Assembly: GCA_037144095.1 (NCBI GenBank)
Contig: JBAWXL010000206.1
Span: 1-8,721, forward strand
Direction: 5' to 3'
DNA length: 8,721 bases
Source of the DNA: CAIXTV01 sp037144095
GTDB lineage: Bacteria > Bacteroidota > Bacteroidia > Bacteroidales > CAIXTV01
Shown here: positions 6,358-8,721 of the stretch, one piece after another
How positions within the stretch are numbered: position 1 is the first letter of the stretch
Layout of the letters: every line of letters begins with the position of its first letter
Program-made: the position numbers and the translations under genes
The notes under the pieces: generated by a model
What the model saw: only the letters and a program-made list of their open reading frames with translations
Databases searched by the model: none
What the model was told of the DNA's origin: nothing

Positions 6358-7053
6358 TTAATAATCTTCAAATTCAATTACTTTTTTGTTCGAAACAGTA
6401 ACATTTGCTTCTTTGGTTATGGTGTTACCTAATTTGCCTTGCGCTGAATACACAATATAATAAGTAGAAGTTTTTACAGTTAATCCCTCATTAAGTAAAT
6501 CTTTCTTGTTTAATTTAATAAGTTCAATCTGAGTCACTATTTGTTCTTTGTCTTTTAATATGTCATCAATTAATTCATTGTTTTGTTCTAATGTTTTTCT
6601 TTCAATAATTAAAGAATCTACTGTTTCTTTCTTAAGCAAAGAATCTAGAAGCTTCTTGTAATTTTCGGTTTCAGCTTGACCATTTAAAAGTAAATCAGTT
6701 CTTTTTTTGATTTGAAAATCATTTTCCCTTAGAACAGTATTAATTTTGCTAATTGTATTTTTATTCTGTTCGTATATAGAATCCGTCCTTTTTAATATCC
6801 TATTTATTGAATCAAGTTTTAATGACCATTCTTTTTCTTCTTGTTTTTCTTTATTGTATAAATCCTGATTTGTTATTGTCTTCTTTAGTTTAAATTGCTG
6901 GTATTTAAAAGAATTAGGGATTAATAAGGTTTCGCATATGTGTTTTTTAATGATATAAGAATCATCAGTTTGTCCATTAGCAAGAGAAAAAAAGAGTGAA
7001 ATCAATACGACAAAAAATATTTTTTTATTGAAATAGAAGAAAAGATGCTTCAT
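6358..7053 (-). CDS. Exported coiled-coil protein of unknown function
   Basis: The protein has 231 residues. A basic N-terminus and hydrophobic core at about 11-27 end in LANGQT, a likely Sec signal peptide cleaved near residue 27. No lipobox cysteine is present. Residues about 35-60 (IIKKHICETLLIPNSFKYQQFKLKK) and 193-230 (TSTYYIVYSAQGKLGNTITKEANVTVSNKKVIEF) resemble the two halves of a small secreted domain seen in Bacteroidota proteins: 'V...L.(D/N)P.SF' and 'Y.....A...(F/L)G......V'. Between them, residues 65-190 are highly charged with heptad-like leucine and isoleucine spacing (SINRILKRTDSIYEQNKNTI, LIIERKTLEQNNELIDDILK), a predicted long coiled coil. It looks like a coiled-coil insertion in that domain. 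Its coding DNA is clearly more AT-rich than that of the genes around 7525-8390. The likely site is the periplasm or cell surface. Confidence 0.8.
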   Translation of the reverse strand: MKHLFFYFNKKIFFVVLISLFFSLANGQTDDSYIIKKHICETLLIPNSFKYQQFKLKKTITNQDLYNKEKQEEKEWSLKLDSINRILKRTDSIYEQNKNTISKINTVLRENDFQIKKRTDLLLNGQAETENYKKLLDSLLKKETVDSLIIERKTLEQNNELIDDILKDKEQIVTQIELIKLNKKDLLNEGLTVKTSTYYIVYSAQGKLGNTITKEANVTVSNKKVIEFEDY

Positions 7054-7097
7054 TGTAAATGAAAGTATTGATTTTTGAAAATTTGATAATTCTTCCC

Positions 7098-7105
7098 CAA
7101 AATTA
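7098..7105 (-). promoter_or_regulatory. Bacteroidota -7 box (TAATTTTG) for the coiled-coil gene
   Basis: The minus strand reads TAATTTTG, an exact TAnnTTTG match, with a TTG about 23 nt further upstream as a possible -33 element. The predicted start is near 7091, with a leader of about 38 nt to ATG 7053. It lies downstream of the hairpin terminator, so this gene begins a new transcript. Confidence 0.55.
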
Positions 7106-7166
7106 CAAATATTTCCTTACACTCCTCCCAATCGTCAAAAATAATTTTCCCCACCCCCCAAAAAAC

Positions 7167-7204
7167 AAAAACAGCACCCCAAATCTACCAAAGGTGCTGT
7201 TTTT
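7167..7204 (-). terminator. Intrinsic terminator after the tandem-repeat 3' region
   Basis: A perfect 12-bp stem (aaaaacagcacc at 7167-7178, ggtgctgttttt at 7193-7204) surrounds a 14-nt loop. On the minus strand it is followed by T5-G-T6; on the plus strand the arm itself ends in T5. It probably ends the transcript of the FN3-like gene after passing through the 20-bp repeat array. It may work in both directions. Confidence 0.85.
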
Positions 7205-7210
7205 ACTATT

Positions 7211-7460
7211 CATGACATCTTTTGCTTAAATCTGTCATGTTTTGCTTAGAAATGTCTTTTTTTGCTTAAATCTGTCTTTTTTTATTTAGACACGACGTTT
7301 TTTGCTTAAATCTGTCTTTTTTTATTTAAATACGACGTTTTTTGCTTAAATACGTCTTTTTTTATTTAGATACGACATATTTTGCTTAGATCTGTCGTGT
7401 TTTATTTAGACACGACGTTTTTTATTTAAATCTGTCATTTTTTGCTTAAAAGTGTCATTC
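7211..7460. repeat. 20-bp tandem repeat array with alternating GAC/GTC half-sites
   Basis: Twelve and a half units of exactly 20 bp. Consensus on the plus strand is yyyGWCntttTTTRYTTARA, where GWC is GAC or GTC and RY is GC or AT. The core G falls at 7214 and then every 20 bp to 7454. From 7271 to 7390 the array is three copies of a 40-bp unit (GTC, T-tract with ATTTA, GAC, T-tract with GCTTA). Neighbouring cores often form inverted repeats, best GTCGTGT/ACACGAC at 7394-7416 and GACGT/ACGTC at 7334-7356. All frames hit stops and 20 is not a multiple of 3, so it is not coding. It lies in the 3' region of the FN3-like gene, before its terminator. The remaining non-coding part, 7461-7524, has only a weak GTGCT/AGCAC hairpin. 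Confidence 0.93.
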
Positions 7461-7524
7461 CAGGCTTTTCAAAGAACTCCGCAACGCATAGTGCTCTTAT
7501 TTACAGGACAAAAGCACATTTATG

Positions 7525-8160
7525 TTATTCACATAAGATATCAATGGTAACACTCCAGCCACTTTTTCCGTTAGCCGAAGAGGTCATCGACTTGAAATAA
7601 TACCGCTGTCCAACGATCAAGCCTTCTATATAGCCTTTTGAAGAATGGCTAAAGTCGGCTAAATCCCAATGGACATTATCGGTGCTCATCATAAACAACA
7701 CTGCAAACCTTCCGTCGAGCGGTTTATGATAGAAATCGAAGGAACCGGATTTTACTCCGTGATACACTTCAAACTCATCTTTTTCGACCTTCGAACGGGT
7801 AATGACATAGGCATCAACACTTTCGATGATGGCTGCGCCATTAACCATATTTGCATCGGCAACTTTCTGAACGAAATATAGCATGCTGTCGGCAGCAATA
7901 TCTACATTGAGTTCAGCAGTTTTCCTCTCAGCAACTTTGCCTCCACCACCACCTTGTGCACTTTGGATGGCGGTGCGAAAAATAGCGATTAGGGCAATGG
8001 CGGCAGTGATTTCGGTCACAAAGGTCGAAAACAGCGAATTAAGTTTCATCTTATTCCACGCAGCTTCAAAGTAATCGGCTTTTTCCGATACATTTGTCTT
8101 GATTCGCCAGGCTGCTATACAGCGCTTTTTGTTGGCAACAACATTTGCATTTTTTCCCAT
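7525..8160 (-). CDS. Protein with FN3-like C-terminal domain, Bacteroidota-specific type
   Basis: The protein has 211 residues from ATG 8160; the frame extends to ATG 8205, adding 15 residues. The later start is preferred because MGKNANVVANKKRCIAAWRIKT resembles the usual N-terminus I recall for this Bacteroidota family. Residues 1-110 are mainly helical, with SEKADYFEAAWNKMKLNSLF (25-44), a hydrophobic AAIALIAIFRTAI stretch (53-65), a glycine run and KVAERKTAELN. There is no signal peptide, and the 53-65 stretch is short for a membrane helix. Residues about 115-211 form a beta-rich domain with FN3 hallmarks: MMSTDNVHWDLADF (157-170), GYIEGLIVGQRYYFK (176-190) and GKSGWSVTIDI (198-208), that is strand, 'gL.pG..Y.f' and a final 'GWS' strand. 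The role is unknown. It follows a 50-residue gene at 77 nt with no promoter between them, so they are probably co-transcribed. Confidence 0.8.
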   Translation of the reverse strand: MGKNANVVANKKRCIAAWRIKTNVSEKADYFEAAWNKMKLNSLFSTFVTEITAAIALIAIFRTAIQSAQGGGGGKVAERKTAELNVDIAADSMLYFVQKVADANMVNGAAIIESVDAYVITRSKVEKDEFEVYHGVKSGSFDFYHKPLDGRFAVLFMMSTDNVHWDLADFSHSSKGYIEGLIVGQRYYFKSMTSSANGKSGWSVTIDILCE

Positions 8161-8237
8161 GGTTTTCTGTTTTAGGGGGGTTAATAATTCGGGTTTAGGA
8201 CACATTTCGGCGGCTGAATCCGAAATCCGGCGACTGG

Positions 8238-8390
8238 CTACCGGTGGTTATAGGTAGTTATAACCCAGCCAACAGTGGGTGGCGCTTTATTGAAATGCGA
8301 TTTTCTTTCCATTTGGAGCCTTTGCTGTGCCTTATATTGGGCAGCTTCCGTTTCGGAAGTGGGGAGAGAAATGAGGGCTGATTTTTTCAT
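8238..8390 (-). CDS. 50-residue hypothetical protein
   Basis: ATG 8390 gives MKKSALISLPTSETEAAQYK, then a basic QQRLQMERKSHFNK stretch and a PPTVGWVITTYNHR tail. The frame continues upstream to ATG 8510, but an exact TAnnTTTG box at 8415-8422 lies inside that extension and the added residues look non-coding, so the short form is chosen. It has no signal peptide, membrane segment or recognised domain. It is the first gene of a probable operon with the FN3-like protein. The short leader, the promoter and a gap of 77 nt to the next start support a real gene, but a leader peptide or chance frame cannot be excluded. Confidence 0.5.
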   Translation of the reverse strand: MKKSALISLPTSETEAAQYKAQQRLQMERKSHFNKAPPTVGWVITTYNHR

Positions 8391-8414
8391 TTTAGGGTCT
8401 GATTTAAAAAGAAG

Positions 8415-8422
8415 CAAAAATA
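8415..8422 (-). promoter_or_regulatory. Bacteroidota -7 box (TATTTTTG) for the 50-residue/FN3 operon
   Basis: The minus strand reads TATTTTTG, an exact TAnnTTTG match, with a TTG about 15 nt upstream (slightly short spacing for a -33 box). The predicted start is near 8408, 18 nt before ATG 8390. It decides against the longer start at 8510. Confidence 0.55.
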
Positions 8423-8655
8423 ATGTACGCCGATGCCCAATATGAGAAAAGTCGGGAAAAGTCATACGGTGAATTCCCGTGGCGGCTTGTATCCTTAGAG
8501 AATTAGGCAATTCCAGCGTTTTCGAAAAGATGAGAAATTGAAAAATATTTTTTCGTCTTTGTACGAGTTAGAATATGAGTGAGTTATGAAGAATTAAGAA
8601 AAAATTACAAATCCAATATGAAGTTTTCTTTGGGAGAAAAGAGAAATAAAAAATG

Positions 8656-8721
8656 CCACAGATTCACAGATTAGTGTTTTGCTATGGTTTACAACTTAAA
8701 AATAAATCTGTGAATCAGTGG
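8656..8721. repeat. Terminal inverted repeat, intergenic hairpin-type element
   Basis: Arms ccacagattcacagatt (8656-8672) and aatctgtgaatcagtgg (8705-8721) pair at 16 of 17 positions around a 32-nt centre. The right arm ends exactly at the window edge, so the true element may be longer. Within each arm, 'cacagatt' is itself echoed (CACAGATTCACAGATT), a short direct repeat. It is probably a dispersed intergenic palindrome or small non-autonomous element. The rest of 8423-8655 shows no gene, only AT-rich DNA. Confidence 0.7.

Noticed and set aside
7211..7460. CRISPR array
   Set aside because: Repeats are directly adjacent with a 20-bp period, diverged from one another and without unique spacers; no cas genes are present.
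8391..8510. N-terminal extension of the 50-residue protein from ATG 8510
   Set aside because: A promoter -7 box lies inside the extension and the added residues look like translated non-coding DNA.

Overview
The window looks like chromosomal DNA of a Bacteroidota bacterium. It is AT-rich. One large secreted protein ends in a type IX secretion (T9SS) sorting domain. Exact copies of the Bacteroidota -7 promoter box TAnnTTTG sit just upstream of six genes or operons, where Shine-Dalgarno signals are weak or absent. No rRNA, tRNA, CRISPR array, integrase or transposase was seen. All genes but one lie on the minus strand.

Right to left, in the direction of minus-strand transcription, the layout is as follows. 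(1) 8721-8391 has no gene; it carries a terminal inverted repeat and a promoter. (2) 8390-7525 is a probable two-gene operon: a 50-residue unknown protein, then a 211-residue protein with an FN3-like C-terminal domain. (3) 7524-7106 is non-coding, with a 250-bp array of 20-bp tandem repeats followed by a strong hairpin terminator. (4) 7053-4837 holds three short, unrelated accessory genes: an exported coiled-coil protein, a pRiA4b ORF-3/IS1096 TnpR-like protein, and a plus-strand DUF3592-like membrane protein. They are separated by copies of a roughly 75-bp intergenic element, two clear and one degenerate. (5) 4652-2796 is a 618-residue T9SS cargo protein with its own promoter and terminator. 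(6) 2419-1150 is a radical SAM/SPASM peptide-maturase-like gene followed 13 nt later by a 68-residue protein ending in two overlapping W-x-D motifs; this is a candidate RiPP-type locus. (7) 918-1 is a partial lipoprotein built of two-component-regulator-type propeller repeats of exactly 42 residues, running off the left edge.

The two points most worth pursuing are the radical SAM/SPASM gene with its small W-x-D partner, a possible cyclophane-type modified peptide system with the maturase encoded first, and the gene-element-gene-element arrangement at 4837-7053, which looks like a cassette array but lacks full attC signatures. The 20-bp array with covarying GAC/GTC half-sites is a third unexplained structure. 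Assignments are from motif reading only; no database search was possible.
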